A stretch of 64,000 bases of DNA, from positions 1,116,001 through 1,180,000 of the forward strand of contig NZ_CP046804.1 of the NCBI RefSeq assembly GCF_009763805.1. The letters run 5' to 3'. The first letter of the stretch is position 1; every line of letters starts with the position of its first letter. Position numbers and translations under genes: made by a program. The stretch comes from Vibrio cidicii. GTDB taxonomy: Bacteria; Pseudomonadota; Gammaproteobacteria; Enterobacterales; Vibrionaceae. Shown here piece by piece: positions 12,144-22,124 of the stretch. The notes beneath the pieces were generated by a model. It worked only from the letters and a program-made list of their open reading frames with translations, was not told the DNA's origin and did not search any database.

Positions 12144-12761
12144 TTAGTCCTCATTGTGCTTTGATTCGATACGTTGCGCTTCAATCGTACGCTGAAAACT
12201 CGGCATCGCATGCACGGATTCAATCATTTGACGAGAACGAATCCCTATCCTGATATCAACGGGAAAATAGTCACCCCAGGTCGCATACACCGCGAGCAGA
12301 ATATCCGCCGCACTGGGGGAATCTCCACCGAGATACATTTTGGTTTGCAAGTTATTTTCCACATAGTCCCACAAAGCCGATATCGCATCCGCCGCCTTAT
12401 TCAGAGTCGATTGTTTAACGACCTCATCGTCGATATTTGCAGCGATAAAAAACAGGCGGCTGTATGCGGGATGCATAGTGGCATTCGCGAACATTAGGTT
12501 CTGAATCGCCTCTTGACGTTCAAAACCTTGGGTTGGCAACAAAGAATTTTGATGCTTAGCCAACAAATAGAGAATAATCGCCGCGCCTTCCGTTAGCGTG
12601 CGTTCGCCATCGACCAAAACGGGAACCGCTTTAACTGGCGTTATTTCTGAAAAATCGCTGACGTGCGCTCGGTCGACAATTTTTACCTCTTGTCCTAACT
12701 CAAACAAAATTACCTGCGTAGCGATGGCACACGTGCCAGGGGAATAATAGAGTGTGTACAT
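12144..12761 (-). CDS. Glutathione S-transferase family protein
   Basis: A 205-residue GST. The thioredoxin-like N-terminal domain begins MYTLYYSPGTCAIA, with the conserved cis-Pro in AVPVLV and the glutathione-contacting LTEGAAI. An all-helical C-terminal domain follows with SAADILLAVYATW. The start at 12761 has GGAGA upstream; the longer frame to 12833 lacks a site. It heads an operon with the NTF2-like and tautomerase genes and is divergent from the LysR regulator, which probably controls it. Substrate unknown; detoxification of an electrophile is a reasonable guess. Confidence 0.85.
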   Translation of the reverse strand: MYTLYYSPGTCAIATQVILFELGQEVKIVDRAHVSDFSEITPVKAVPVLVDGERTLTEGAAIILYLLAKHQNSLLPTQGFERQEAIQNLMFANATMHPAYSRLFFIAANIDDEVVKQSTLNKAADAISALWDYVENNLQTKMYLGGDSPSAADILLAVYATWGDYFPVDIRIGIRSRQMIESVHAMPSFQRTIEAQRIESKHNED

Positions 12762-12924
12762 AACGTTCTCCTTAACTAGAAAGTGGTTATCACCGATGGT
12801 TAGCCATTGGCCAGTTCTGAGTGATGTGTTCATGCTAGCCTAGAGTTTTGTCTTCATATATACGTACAATGTGGATAGACTGTTCTCAAAATGAAAACAA
12901 TGATACTTAAAAAGGAATGCTAGG

Positions 12925-13806
12925 ATGGATAAACTACGCGCTATCGAACTCTTTGTCCGTTTAGCCAACTTGGGCAGTTTTACCAAAGTTGCAGAGCAAA
13001 CAGGCACATCCAAATCCATGATAAGCAAGGAAATTTCTCGTTTGGAAGCCGATATCGGAGCTCGATTACTTCACCGCTCTACCCGTAATGTTCAGTTAAC
13101 GCCTGTTGGCGAAGGCTATTTGCAGCGTGCAAAAGAGATTTTGGAAAAGCTTGCTGACGCAGACAATTTTGCTCAGGACTTACAGCAAAACCTGCGTGGA
13201 AAGCTGAAAATAAATGCTCCAATGGCATTGGGAATCACTGATTTATCCAGTTTGTTTGCCGACTTTATGTTGGCTCATCCCGACATTGATCTCGATATTC
13301 ACCTTGGTGATGAGCAGCTAGACCTGGTTGAGCACGGTTTTGATTTGGGTTTTCGAGCATCAAGCCAGCCAATTGATCTCCATTATGTTGGCAAACCACT
13401 CACCCAATTCAGCTATAAGGTGTGTGCTTCTCCGGGTTATCTTGCCAGTCATCCGAAAATTCTGATACCTAGAGATCTGACAGAGCACAACTGCTTCGTC
13501 TACAGCTACTTTCAAAGCAAAAACGTGTGGCCGATAGAAGATGGTGTAAGCATCAGCGGTCGACTGAAAGTAAACAGCACACTGTTCATGATGGAGTCAA
13601 TCAAGAGAGGGTTAGGGATTGGTTTCATCCCAGATTTTGTCGCGCAAGACGCTATTACCAAAGGTGAAGTGGTCGAAATTCTCGCAGAGTCGAGCAAGCC
13701 TCAATTAACGTTGTACGCGCTCTACCCTGCGAGGCATCATGTTCCTGCTAAGCTGGTTTTATGTATCGAATTCTTACAGAAGTGGTTTACAGACAAAGCA
13801 ACATAA
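12925..13806 (+). CDS. LysR-family transcriptional regulator
   Basis: A 293-residue regulator with an N-terminal winged helix (MDKLRAIELFVRLANLGSFT, then KSMISKEISRLEADIGARLL) and a C-terminal substrate-binding domain resembling the DsdA/AaeR-type subgroup. AAGGAATGCTAGG precedes the ATG. LysR genes usually control the divergent neighbour, here the GST-NTF2-tautomerase operon across a 163-base gap. The effector cannot be told from sequence. Confidence 0.88.
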   Translation: MDKLRAIELFVRLANLGSFTKVAEQTGTSKSMISKEISRLEADIGARLLHRSTRNVQLTPVGEGYLQRAKEILEKLADADNFAQDLQQNLRGKLKINAPMALGITDLSSLFADFMLAHPDIDLDIHLGDEQLDLVEHGFDLGFRASSQPIDLHYVGKPLTQFSYKVCASPGYLASHPKILIPRDLTEHNCFVYSYFQSKNVWPIEDGVSISGRLKVNSTLFMMESIKRGLGIGFIPDFVAQDAITKGEVVEILAESSKPQLTLYALYPARHHVPAKLVLCIEFLQKWFTDKAT

Positions 13807-13853
13807 ACTGTTACTTCATCACGTTATTCCAATCATTGGCGTGTATAAGAAAC

Positions 13854-14276
13854 TTACTGGCCGCTTAACTGATTGTTACAGACATCTGAATTCCAAGGCC
13901 CGATAGTTGAGATCTTTCTTTCATCTTTATAATGATACTTTACTCCAACTCCGCTTTCTCTTATGAAGGTTTGCCAATTATCAGTGCTAGTACACAATCT
14001 TTTTAAAGCCCGACGTTCAGCTCCCGAGCGAATGAATTCCGTATCTGGGTGAGCTTTTATGGTTACATCAATAAGAGATTGGGACTCATCAAAATAGTAA
14101 GAAACCTCGTGATTACTACCCTGTGTAAAGTCATCGCTTTTTAGATACTCAGTGACATCATCTGAAAGTTTTTTGGCTACATATACATATTCTTGATCTG
14201 GTGCACCTAAACTCTGACAACCGATAATAGGTAGAGCGAAAAGCAATCCAACTTTCTTAATTTTTTTTATTTTCAT
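13854..14276 (-). CDS. Hypothetical lipoprotein
   Basis: A 140-residue protein starting MKIKKIKKVGLLFALPIIGC, a lipoprotein signal peptide with Cys at residue 20. The mature part is polar, with two further Cys residues (RLCTST and DVCNNQ) that could form a disulphide. I do not recognise the family. The longer frame to 14306 would bury the signal peptide, so 14276 is chosen. AT-rich composition relative to neighbours hints at later acquisition. Confidence 0.6.
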   Translation of the reverse strand: MKIKKIKKVGLLFALPIIGCQSLGAPDQEYVYVAKKLSDDVTEYLKSDDFTQGSNHEVSYYFDESQSLIDVTIKAHPDTEFIRSGAERRALKRLCTSTDNWQTFIRESGVGVKYHYKDERKISTIGPWNSDVCNNQLSGQ

Positions 14277-14733
14277 TTTTTCCCTATGAAATTCCTGATA
14301 AGCCATACATTAACAACATCTAAATTACATCAATCCAGTGTAAAAAATGTCGCCACGGAACTTAACGAAATGAATAATAAAATGCATGTATAATTTTCAA
14401 AACTTTGAGGTTTGCATCAAAATAACATTAAAATTTTAATATCAATAACCAATAACGTTGTTATTCGAAATTAATTCGCACGAATGACGTTATTTTATGG
14501 AGATCGATACGATTTAAAATAGCCATATTTATTTTGATGCTTTTACATAATTCCGTCCCCCCTATCAAGGGGCGCTGCCAATCAATGTCGTGGCTGTTTT
14601 ACAGCAAGCACTGAGCTTTTTGTCAGCACACTTTTTATTGCTCTAGAGCTTTTTCTATACTTTAAATTTTAAGCAACTTTTAAGTTTTGCTCCGTACGAT
14701 TCATCCTGTAGACACCCAAACAAGGACTGAATC
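14277..14733. other. Non-coding AT-rich region upstream of the PepSY gene
   Basis: 457 bases without a credible gene. It is AT-rich at 14320-14560. The right part contains a direct repeat (see 14667-14684) and presumably the promoter of the PepSY-cytochrome pair. No RNA gene was recognised. Confidence 0.5.
14667..14684 (+). promoter_or_regulatory. Direct repeat, candidate response-regulator box
   Basis: TTTTAAG-CAAC-TTTTAAG, two identical heptamers in an 11-base repeat, 50 bases before the PepSY start. An 11-base direct repeat is the usual geometry for OmpR/PmrA/QseB-type response regulators. The identity of the regulator is inference. Confidence 0.45.
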
Positions 14734-15015
14734 ATGAAAAAAACACTTCTACTGGCAACGACAGCACTTCTTTCACTCGGCAGCGCATTCAGCGCTTTGG
14801 CGGATCCACAGTGTACAAAAGAGCCGGAGTCTCAATGGATTAACTTTGAGCAAGCCAAAACTCAGGTTGAAGAAATGGGTTACAAAATCAAAGTCTTTAA
14901 GAAAACCAAGACCAGTTGCTACGAGCTTTATGGCTATAACAAAGAGAACAAACGCGTAGAGATCTACTTTAATCCAACCGACATGAGCAAAGTGAAGGAA
15001 GAGCTAGATGACTAA
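14734..15015 (+). CDS. Secreted PepSY-domain protein
   Basis: A 93-residue periplasmic protein: signal peptide MKKTLLLATTALL...ALA, then a single PepSY-like fold with two Cys (QCTKEP and SCYELYG) likely joined by a disulphide. Its stop overlaps the start of the cytochrome b561 gene by eight bases, so the two are co-translated. Such PepSY-b561 pairs occur in many vibrios and are often induced by membrane-stress two-component systems; that regulation is inferred here from the repeat upstream. Confidence 0.8.
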   Translation: MKKTLLLATTALLSLGSAFSALADPQCTKEPESQWINFEQAKTQVEEMGYKIKVFKKTKTSCYELYGYNKENKRVEIYFNPTDMSKVKEELDD

Positions 15016-15508
15016 CACGTTCAAATGGGACTGGGTTGTGCGAGCAACCCATTGGATGGTCGCGCTGCTTTTCTTTGCCAATTTCTTTGCTTTAGAAGAG
15101 GGGAGCGATCTGCATAAGTGGGCGGGATATCTAATCCTGCTCAGTGTCGGTATCCGGCTACTTTGGGGGCTAGTGGCGCAATCACCAGCGCGATTGAGCC
15201 GTTTTCTCCCTTCCCCATCAGCAGCGGTGTTACACCTGAAAGAGGTGCTGAGTGAACGGCAAGATAACCACCTTGGTCACAATCCTGCGGGCGCGGTGAT
15301 GATCTGGCTATTGTGGGGATTGATCATCGCAACGGCAGTGAGCGGCTGGTTAATGGGTAGTGATATGTTTTGGGGTGAAGAGTGGTTGGAAGAGACGCAT
15401 GAAGTATTCGCCAATCTCACTTTCATCGCCGTTGCTGTACATCTCTCCGCGGTAATTCTAATGAGTAAATGGAACCGGAAAAATTATATTCAGTCCATGT
15501 TGCCCTAG
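15008..15508 (+). CDS. Cytochrome b561 family protein
   Basis: A 166-residue inner-membrane cytochrome b with four hydrophobic segments. Candidate haem-ligand His residues are in VRATHWMVALLFF, DLHKWAGYL, EETHEVFANL and VAVHLSAV. It presumably moves electrons between the quinone pool and a periplasmic partner. It is translationally coupled to the PepSY gene. Confidence 0.85.
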   Translation: MTNTFKWDWVVRATHWMVALLFFANFFALEEGSDLHKWAGYLILLSVGIRLLWGLVAQSPARLSRFLPSPSAAVLHLKEVLSERQDNHLGHNPAGAVMIWLLWGLIIATAVSGWLMGSDMFWGEEWLEETHEVFANLTFIAVAVHLSAVILMSKWNRKNYIQSMLP

Positions 15509-15590
15509 GAGCAAAAAGTCAGTGCGCTGGCATGAAACAAGAGCAGCAAAGCCCAAACTCGGCAGGCTTTGCTGATCAACAGTGAGAGCG

Positions 15591-16350
15591 CTACATGCGG
15601 ATGCCACCATCAACCTCCAGCACTCGGCCAGTGATGTAGTCATTTTCTAAAATGAATTTGACCGTGTGCGCGATTTCGCTCGCCTCGCCCATACGCCTGA
15701 CAGGGATCATTTTTTCCAAACGGGCGATGGCTTCCGGCTTCATTTGATCTGCCATGGCGGTATGAATCACTCCTGGCGCAATCGCCGCTGCGCGAATGCC
15801 ATAGCGCGCCAACTCTTTTGCCCAAGTGGTGGCCAGCGTCGCAACGGCGGCTTTTGACGCCGAATAGTTACTTTGGCCGATATTTCCTGCGCGCGAAACA
15901 CTGGAGATATTAATAATCACCCCTTTGCGATCGGTTTCGATCATCTTCACCGCCGCTTCTCGCCCACAGAGAAAAGTGCCTGTCAAATTGACGTTGATCA
16001 CCGAATTAAACTGCTCAAGCGACATTTTGCTGACTTGCCCGTCACTCACTTTGACCAGCATGCCATCACGCAAAATGCCAGCGTTGTTCACTAAGCCATC
16101 TAGCTGACCAAAATCACGTACAATGTCGTCAAACGCTTGCTCAACTTCGGCTTCATCGGTCACATTCATCTTGTAGATCAAAGCCTTGGTACCCAGCATA
16201 TGGCACTGCTCTTGAGTGTGGCGCAGCCCTTCTTCATTGAGATCAAGCAGCGCCAGTTTCCGCCCCTGCATGCGCTAGCGTCACCGCCATCATCTGCCCA
16301 AGCCCCTGCCCTGCGCCCGTTATCGCAATCACACTCTCTTTTAAGTTCAT
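15591..16350 (-). pseudogene. Short-chain dehydrogenase/reductase of the valine cluster, frameshifted
   Basis: The N-terminal part from ATG 16350 (MNLKESVIAITGAGQGLGQ, the TGxxxGxG dinucleotide motif) and the rest (NNAG, then YSASKAA with catalytic Tyr and Lys) lie in different frames. The break is at GTTTC 16256-16260, where GGAAACTGG on the coding strand replaces GGAACTGG. Removing one base gives AHAGAELALLDLN and a 252-residue FabG-like protein. A good GGAGAGGAAAG precedes the start. It ends the valine operon 29 bases after mmsB. The substrate is probably a short-chain hydroxyacyl compound; this is inference. Confidence 0.8.
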
Positions 16351-16379
16351 CTTTCCTCTCCTGTGTTGATTGAGGCGCA

Positions 16380-17285
16380 TCAGCGCGTTTGTTTGGCGTA
16401 AAACTGAAACAGACTGGAGAAATCCAACTCGCTGTTACCAGCAGCATTATGAAAAGCGAATAGGTTGCGCGCCAAAGCGCCCATTGGTACGGAGGAGTGA
16501 CTTTGAGAGGCGGCATCCAGTCCCAAACCAAGATCTTTCACCATCAAGCGACTGGTAAAGCCTGGTTGGTACTGCTTGCTCGCAGGCGCGTTTTCCATCA
16601 CGCCGGGGCACGGATTGTAGAGCTCTAACGCCCAGTTGCGCCCGGAGCTTTGCAGCATAATGTTGGACAGCACCTTCGGATCGAGACCGTTATCAATTCC
16701 CAAACTCAGCGCTTCACAAGTTCCAGACATCAAAATACCCAGCATCAGGTTGTTGCAGATTTTCGCCATTTGCCCGTCGCCTGCATCGCCAGCGTGAAAG
16801 ATATTTTTGCCCATGTGCTGAAGAATGGTTTGCGCCTTGTCAAACGCCGCTTGCGTACCACCAACGATGAAGGTTAGCGTCCCCGCCTGCGCGCCTGCCA
16901 CGCCGCCGGAAACTGGCGCGTCAACAAATTCCAGCCCCTGCTTTTGCGCCTCGACGGCCACCATTTTCGCCGATTGGGGATCGATGGTGGAGGAGTCAAT
17001 CAGCAGCGTTTTTGGCGCAAGCAAAGTGAGCAGCCCAGCATTGCCTTGATGGTCACCCAAATAGACCGAGCGAACGTGCTCGCCAGCAGGCAACATGGTG
17101 ATCACCGTGTCTACGCCCTGCACTGCTTGCTCGATAGACTCGCACGCGGTTGCGCCCAGTTCAGCCAGTGTTGCCATCGCCGCTTGATTGAGGTCGAACA
17201 CGCGCAGCGTGCAACCCGCTTTGATTAAGTTCGCCGCCATCGGCGAGCCCATATTGCCAAGACCAATAAATGCCACTTGGTTCAT
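16380..17285 (-). CDS. mmsB: 3-hydroxyisobutyrate dehydrogenase
   Basis: A 301-residue NAD-dependent enzyme that oxidises 3-hydroxyisobutyrate to methylmalonate semialdehyde in valine breakdown. Motifs: AFIGLGNMGSPMAANLIKAG (NAD binding), DAPVSGGVAGAQAGTL (substrate), GDGQMAKICNNLMLG with the catalytic Lys. It lies between the 3-hydroxyisobutyryl-CoA hydrolase and SDR genes, in the pathway order expected. Confidence 0.93.
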   Translation of the reverse strand: MNQVAFIGLGNMGSPMAANLIKAGCTLRVFDLNQAAMATLAELGATACESIEQAVQGVDTVITMLPAGEHVRSVYLGDHQGNAGLLTLLAPKTLLIDSSTIDPQSAKMVAVEAQKQGLEFVDAPVSGGVAGAQAGTLTFIVGGTQAAFDKAQTILQHMGKNIFHAGDAGDGQMAKICNNLMLGILMSGTCEALSLGIDNGLDPKVLSNIMLQSSGRNWALELYNPCPGVMENAPASKQYQPGFTSRLMVKDLGLGLDAASQSHSSVPMGALARNLFAFHNAAGNSELDFSSLFQFYAKQTR

Positions 17286-17325
17286 GTGACTCCTCCTAAC
17301 TCTTTATGGTTGATTTTTCACAGGC

Positions 17326-18460
17326 TCAAAGGCCGTGTTTGCCTAAATTGACCAACGGGTGTGCCTGCTCAGGCCACAGTGAAGCAAACAAAGCGTCAAT
17401 CACGCTGCTGTCGACATCGGCGACATTGTTGAACAGCCAGTTTGGCTGACCGTCTTTATCGATTAGCCTCGCTCGCACCCCTTCGCGAAATTCACCAAGT
17501 AAGCCACATTGCACTGAGACGCCAAGCTCCAAACGGAAACAGTCGGCTAATGACAGCTCGCTGTAGTGCGTCATCTGTCGGTGACAAATGTGCGCGCTAA
17601 TGGCGCTGCCCTGTGCCAAGTTCTGCTTGGCGCGATCAAGCCATGGGCTGGAAGGTAACGCCATGACAGCTTGCACCACGCTTTGCAGCTCGTCTTGTAG
17701 GCAGGCCTGTTGAATTGCATCAAAATGCGGCATCAATTGTTGCACTGGTCGCTGGTCATCAGCCTGCTGAGCAAGATTTTCCAGTAGCTCGGTGACCACA
17801 TCGTAATGATCTTCGGCGGTAGACCAAGAGGCATGCTGCAACTGTTCCAGCAAGCCATCGCGCTCTTTGGCCAGCAGCAGATGATCGGCAAAGTGGATAG
17901 ACAACGCGTCACTGGCATTGACCATCACTCCAGTCAAACCGAGAAACAGCCCGATGCCCGGATCAAGACGGTTGAGAAACCATGTCGCGCCGACATCCGG
18001 GTAAAGCCCGATGCTGATTTCCGGCATCGCCAAACGCGACTCTGGCGTCACCACTTTGTGGCTGGTGCCCATGAAAAGCCCCATGCCACCGCCCATGACA
18101 ATGCCTCGTCCCCAACCGATGATCGGCTTAGTGTAGGTGTGAATCAGATAGTCGCAGCGATACTCCAAGGTGAAATAATCTGTGAGAAAGCGCGAAATGG
18201 ACGCCTTCGGCTCACTTTCCATCACTTGGTACATGGCGCGCACATCGCCGCCTGCACAAAACGCTTTCTCGCCCGCGCCCTCGAGAAACACGCACACGAT
18301 GCTGTCGTCTTCATGCCAGCGTTTCTAGCTGTTGGTTCAGTTGCTCCAACATAGGGTAAGTCAGGGCATTGAGCGATGCGGTATTGTCGAGCGTTGCGAT
18401 GGCGATTTTGCACTCACCTTCACTGCAAGGTCGCTCGGTAAAAATAACTTGGCCTGTCAT
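17326..18460 (-). pseudogene. 3-hydroxyisobutyryl-CoA hydrolase, frameshifted
   Basis: Crotonase-fold hydrolase releasing 3-hydroxyisobutyrate from its CoA ester in valine breakdown. The start at 18460 (MTGQVIFTERPCSEGE) has AAGGAGG upstream. The first 46 or so codons are in one frame and the remainder (GEKAFCAGGDVRAMY, PEISIGLYPDVGATW) in another. The break is at GTTTC 18321-18325; dropping one base gives QQLERWHEDDSIVCVF and a 377-residue protein of normal family length. The same lesion type recurs across the window, so the gene is probably intact in the organism. Confidence 0.82.
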
Positions 18461-18496
18461 AGTGCCTCCTTGGGTTTACACACTCCCCGGCGCAGC

Positions 18497-19321
18497 TCAG
18501 CGGTTTTTCCATACGGGTGGACGCTTTTGCAAAAATGCCTGCACGCCTTCGGTCTGATCTTCAGTATCAAACAGATCAAGAAAGTATTCGCGCTCTTTAA
18601 TCAGCCCCTGAGCCAGCGGTGCAAAACGCGTTTGCTGGATGAGTTTTTTACACGCGGCCACGGCAGAGGGCGACTGATTGGCGACCGATTCAGCCATGGC
18701 AATCGCACGGTTGAGCGCTTCGCCTTTAGCAACCACCTCTTCGACTAAACCAATCTGGTGCGCTTTGGCAGCGCTGAGCTGTTCTCCGCACAAAATCACC
18801 CGCTTAGCCCACCCTTCGCCCACCAAAGCGGTCAGATTTTGCGTGCCGCCCGCGCAGGGCAGCAGACCCACCTTGGCTTCAGGCAGTGCCATCACCGCTT
18901 GCTCTTCAGCAATACGAATGTCACAGGCGAGCGCCGCTTCAAGGCCACCGCCCATGGCGTATCCGTTGATGGCCGCAATCGACACGCCACGAAATGCCGA
19001 CAAGGTTTCAAACGCCTGCCCAAACAGGCGCGCCATTTTCAGCGCGCGCGCTTTATCGCCATCGGCAAACAGCTTGAGATCCGCGCCAGCCGAGAAAAAC
19101 TTCTCCCCTTTTCCCGTTAGCACTAAGGCATACACTTCATTATTGAGGTTGAGTGACTGCACAAGGGTTTTGAGCTGCTGCAAACTTTGCTCGGTCCAAG
19201 TATTGGCAGGCGGATTGTTCATCGTCACCACCGCCACATGGTGATGGAGATGAAAACCAATCGACGCTTCTGTCGCGGCCTCCGGTGCAGACGATTGAGG
19301 TGAATATTTATCTGAAGTCAT
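18497..19321 (-). CDS. Enoyl-CoA hydratase
   Basis: A 274-residue crotonase. The oxyanion hole is in KFFSAGADLKLF and GYAMGGGLEAALACD, and the catalytic Glu residues are in GGGLEAA and PEAKVGLLPCAGG. In this operon it most likely hydrates methacrylyl-CoA to 3-hydroxyisobutyryl-CoA. The ATG at 19321 has AGGA six bases upstream; a GTG three bases earlier is possible. A 20-residue N-terminal extension precedes the domain. Confidence 0.9.
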   Translation of the reverse strand: MTSDKYSPQSSAPEAATEASIGFHLHHHVAVVTMNNPPANTWTEQSLQQLKTLVQSLNLNNEVYALVLTGKGEKFFSAGADLKLFADGDKARALKMARLFGQAFETLSAFRGVSIAAINGYAMGGGLEAALACDIRIAEEQAVMALPEAKVGLLPCAGGTQNLTALVGEGWAKRVILCGEQLSAAKAHQIGLVEEVVAKGEALNRAIAMAESVANQSPSAVAACKKLIQQTRFAPLAQGLIKEREYFLDLFDTEDQTEGVQAFLQKRPPVWKNR

Positions 19322-19357
19322 CACAATTCCTTAGCAAAATGAGTTGAGGTTAATCGC

Positions 19358-20512
19358 TTACAGAAGCTCCGCGCCTTCATGCAAAAGCCGACGGGCAATA
19401 ATTAACCGCATGATTTCATTGGTTCCTTCGAGAATTTGGTGCACCCGAACATCGCGAAAATGGCGCTCCAGCGGATACTCTTTGATGTAACCGTAGCCAC
19501 CGTAGAGTTGCAGCGCTGCGTCACACACCTGAAAACCGACATCCGTCGCAAAGCGTTTCGCCATCGCGCAGTAAGCCGTGGCCTCTGCATCGCGGCGATC
19601 AAGTTTACTTGCCGCATAGCGCACCAGTTGGCGCGCTGCAACCAGCTCAGTTGCCATATCCGCGAGCTTAAATTGCAGCCCCTGAAATTGCGCCAGATTT
19701 TTGCCAAACTGCTTGCGCTCTTGCAGGTATTGCGTCGCTTGATTGAGCGCTTGCTGCGCCGTACCCAGTGAACAGGTGGCGATGTTAATGCGACCACCAT
19801 CTAGCCCTTTCATGGCAAAAGTAAAACCTTGCCCTTCTTCGCCAAGCAGCGCGGTGAGCGGCACTTTGACCCTATCAAAAGTGACTGAGCGGGTCGGCTG
19901 GCTGTTCCAGCCCATTTTCGGCTCTCTGCGCCCGTAGCTGATCCCTTCTGCGTTGGCTGGAATGACAAACGCAGAGATGCCTTTGGCACCCGCTTCGCCT
20001 GTGCGCGCCATCACCACCAACACATCGGTGTCGCCAGCGCCCGAGATAAACGCTTTGCTCCCGCTCAACAGATAGTGATCGCCGTGCTTTTGCGCGCTCG
20101 TGGTGAGCGATGCGGCATCCGATCCGGCATTCGGTTCGGTGAGACAGTAAGAGCCCAGCCATTCCCCCGTGACCAACTTGGGGCAAAACTGCGTTTTGGC
20201 TTCATCACTGGCAAAACTGGCCACCATCCAAGTCACCATGTTGTGGATGGTCATAAAGGCAGTGGTCGAGGTGCACCCCATCGCCAACTGCTCGAAAATG
20301 ATCGAAGCATCAAGGCGACTCAAACCGAGCCCGCCCTGTTCTTCAGGGGTATACAGTGACAAAAAGCCAAGTTCCCCCGCCTCGCGCAGCACCTCTTTGG
20401 GGAAGATGTGCTCTTCATCCCACTTAGCCGCCATCGGGGCTAAACGTGCTTTAGCAAATTCACTCGCCGTGTCGGCAAACGCGCGTTGTTCTTCATTCAG
20501 TTCAAAATCCAT
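19358..20512 (-). CDS. Acyl-CoA dehydrogenase, probably isobutyryl-CoA dehydrogenase
   Basis: A 384-residue FAD enzyme of the short/branched acyl-CoA dehydrogenase group. Seen: YCLTEPNAGSDAASL (FAD and substrate contact) and, near the C-terminus, HQILEGTNEIMRLIIARRLL, where the Glu of EGTNE is the catalytic base. Its place between mmsA and the hydratase gene points to isobutyryl-CoA, the valine-derived substrate; this specificity is inferred from context. Confidence 0.88.
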   Translation of the reverse strand: MDFELNEEQRAFADTASEFAKARLAPMAAKWDEEHIFPKEVLREAGELGFLSLYTPEEQGGLGLSRLDASIIFEQLAMGCTSTTAFMTIHNMVTWMVASFASDEAKTQFCPKLVTGEWLGSYCLTEPNAGSDAASLTTSAQKHGDHYLLSGSKAFISGAGDTDVLVVMARTGEAGAKGISAFVIPANAEGISYGRREPKMGWNSQPTRSVTFDRVKVPLTALLGEEGQGFTFAMKGLDGGRINIATCSLGTAQQALNQATQYLQERKQFGKNLAQFQGLQFKLADMATELVAARQLVRYAASKLDRRDAEATAYCAMAKRFATDVGFQVCDAALQLYGGYGYIKEYPLERHFRDVRVHQILEGTNEIMRLIIARRLLHEGAELL

Positions 20513-20541
20513 AGCGAACTCCCAGTTTGACAGGCTAAGGG

Positions 20542-22035
20542 TTATCTCAAGTTGATGGTCAGATTCGGACCGCTTGGAATGTCGTCATCGAACCAACGCG
20601 CGGTAACAGTTTTGGTTTCGGTGAAAAAGCGCACCGCCTGTTTGCCGTAAGCGTGCAGATCGCCGTAGAAACTGCCGCGCCAACCAGTAAAAGAGAAGAA
20701 GGGTAAAGGCACCGGGATCGGTACGTTGATCCCCACTTGCCCCACCTGAATCTCATGCTGGAATTTGCGCGCCGCTGCACCATTGGCGGTGAAAATCGAA
20801 GTGCCGTTGCCATAAGGGTTACGGTTGATAAGCTCAATCGCCTCTTCGAGCGAGTCGGCTTCAAGGCAGACCAATACGGGGCCAAAAATCTCTTCGCGAT
20901 AAATGCTCATCTCGGTATTCACGCCGCTAAACAGCGTCGGGCCAACCCAGTTGCCATTGGGCAAACCGGCAACTTGGCAGTGACGCCCATCCAGCTCACA
21001 CACGGCACCTTGGTCGATCCCCTCTTGGATCAGGCGATGCACTCGCTCTTTCGCTTGGGGGCTGATCAGCGGTCCATAAGCGGCGTCGCTGTCGTTCCAC
21101 GCGCCGGGCTGAACGCGGCTCATCGCCGCTTTTAGCTCAGGAAGCCACGCTTTCGCCCCGCCCACCAGCACCGCGACCGAAATCGCCATGCAGCGCTGAC
21201 CGGCCGCGCCGACCGAGGCTCCGACTAAGTTATTAATCACCTGATCTTTGTTGGCATCTGGCATCACCACCATATGGTTTTTCGCCCCAGCAAACGCTTG
21301 TACCCGTTTAAAATGCTGCGTGCCTTGCTGATAAATGTACTGCGCCACCTTCACTGAACCGACAAAGGAGATGGTTTTGATCTCTGGATGTTGCAGCAGA
21401 AAATCGACCTGTGCTTTTCGCCCGTGCACGATTTGCAATACGCCTTTCGGTGCGCCAGCCTGCGCAAACAGCTCGGCCAAACGCATGGCGGTGAGCGGCA
21501 CTTGCTCGGAGGGTTTAAGGACAAACGTGTTGCCAGCGGCAATCGCCAGCGGGAACATCCACAGCGGGATCATGGCCGGAAAGTTAAACGGGGTAATGCC
21601 GCAGCACACACCGAGCGGTTGGATCATCGAGTAGGTGTCGATGTCGGTCGCAACGTTTTCGACCATTTCGCCCATCATATTGCTGGCAATATTGGCCGCT
21701 TGCTCCACCACTTCGATGCCGCGCCACACATCGCCTTTCGCGTCAGCCAGCGTTTTGCCTGTCTCTTGAGACAAGGTCTGCGCCAGCGAATCATGATGTT
21801 CTTTGAGCAGATGTTGATAACGCAGCATCAGACGAGCGCGCTCAGGCAGCGCAACGTGTTTCCAAGTTTGAAAAGCCTCTTCAGCGCTGGCAACCGCTTG
21901 TTGCATCTCTTCGTCGCTGGCGCAAGGCAGCGAGGCGATCACCTCATTGGTCGCAGGATTAGTGACCTCTAACCATTCGGTGGTGGCCGACTGACGAAAT
22001 TCGCCATCAATCAATAAAGGAACCGGGTTTAGCAT
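20542..22035 (-). CDS. mmsA: Methylmalonate-semialdehyde dehydrogenase (CoA-acylating)
   Basis: A 497-residue aldehyde dehydrogenase that turns methylmalonate semialdehyde into propionyl-CoA. Catalytic Cys is in [28 protein letters not shown] and the [13 protein letters not shown] block ([11 protein letters not shown]) are typical of MmsA/IolA. It lies 89 bases after the thiolase gene, the longest gap in the operon. Confidence 0.94.
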   Translation of the reverse strand: MLNPVPLLIDGEFRQSATTEWLEVTNPATNEVIASLPCASDEEMQQAVASAEEAFQTWKHVALPERARLMLRYQHLLKEHHDSLAQTLSQETGKTLADAKGDVWRGIEVVEQAANIASNMMGEMVENVATDIDTYSMIQPLGVCCGITPFNFPAMIPLWMFPLAIAAGNTFVLKPSEQVPLTAMRLAELFAQAGAPKGVLQIVHGRKAQVDFLLQHPEIKTISFVGSVKVAQYIYQQGTQHFKRVQAFAGAKNHMVVMPDANKDQVINNLVGASVGAAGQRCMAISVAVLVGGAKAWLPELKAAMSRVQPGAWNDSDAAYGPLISPQAKERVHRLIQEGIDQGAVCELDGRHCQVAGLPNGNWVGPTLFSGVNTEMSIYREEIFGPVLVCLEADSLEEAIELINRNPYGNGTSIFTANGAAARKFQHEIQVGQVGINVPIPVPLPFFSFTGWRGSFYGDLHAYGKQAVRFFTETKTVTARWFDDDIPSGPNLTINLR

Positions 22036-22124
22036 AACGTTGTCCTTGTCAGTGTTAGGCGCTGTACGCGAGTAATGGCTTTATCGTCCAGCGCATTCGG
22101 TTTCACGATGTGGGTGATTGCTCT

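Noticed and set aside
16256..16270. SDR frameshift explained by GGGG instead of GGG
   Set aside because: Restoring GAAC gives AHAGAELALLDLN, a better dehydrogenase sequence, and follows the same lesion rule as the other sites.
17806..18354. 182-codon plus-strand frame opposite the 3-hydroxyisobutyryl-CoA hydrolase gene
   Set aside because: Antisense shadow of a recognised gene; no motif, no ribosome site.
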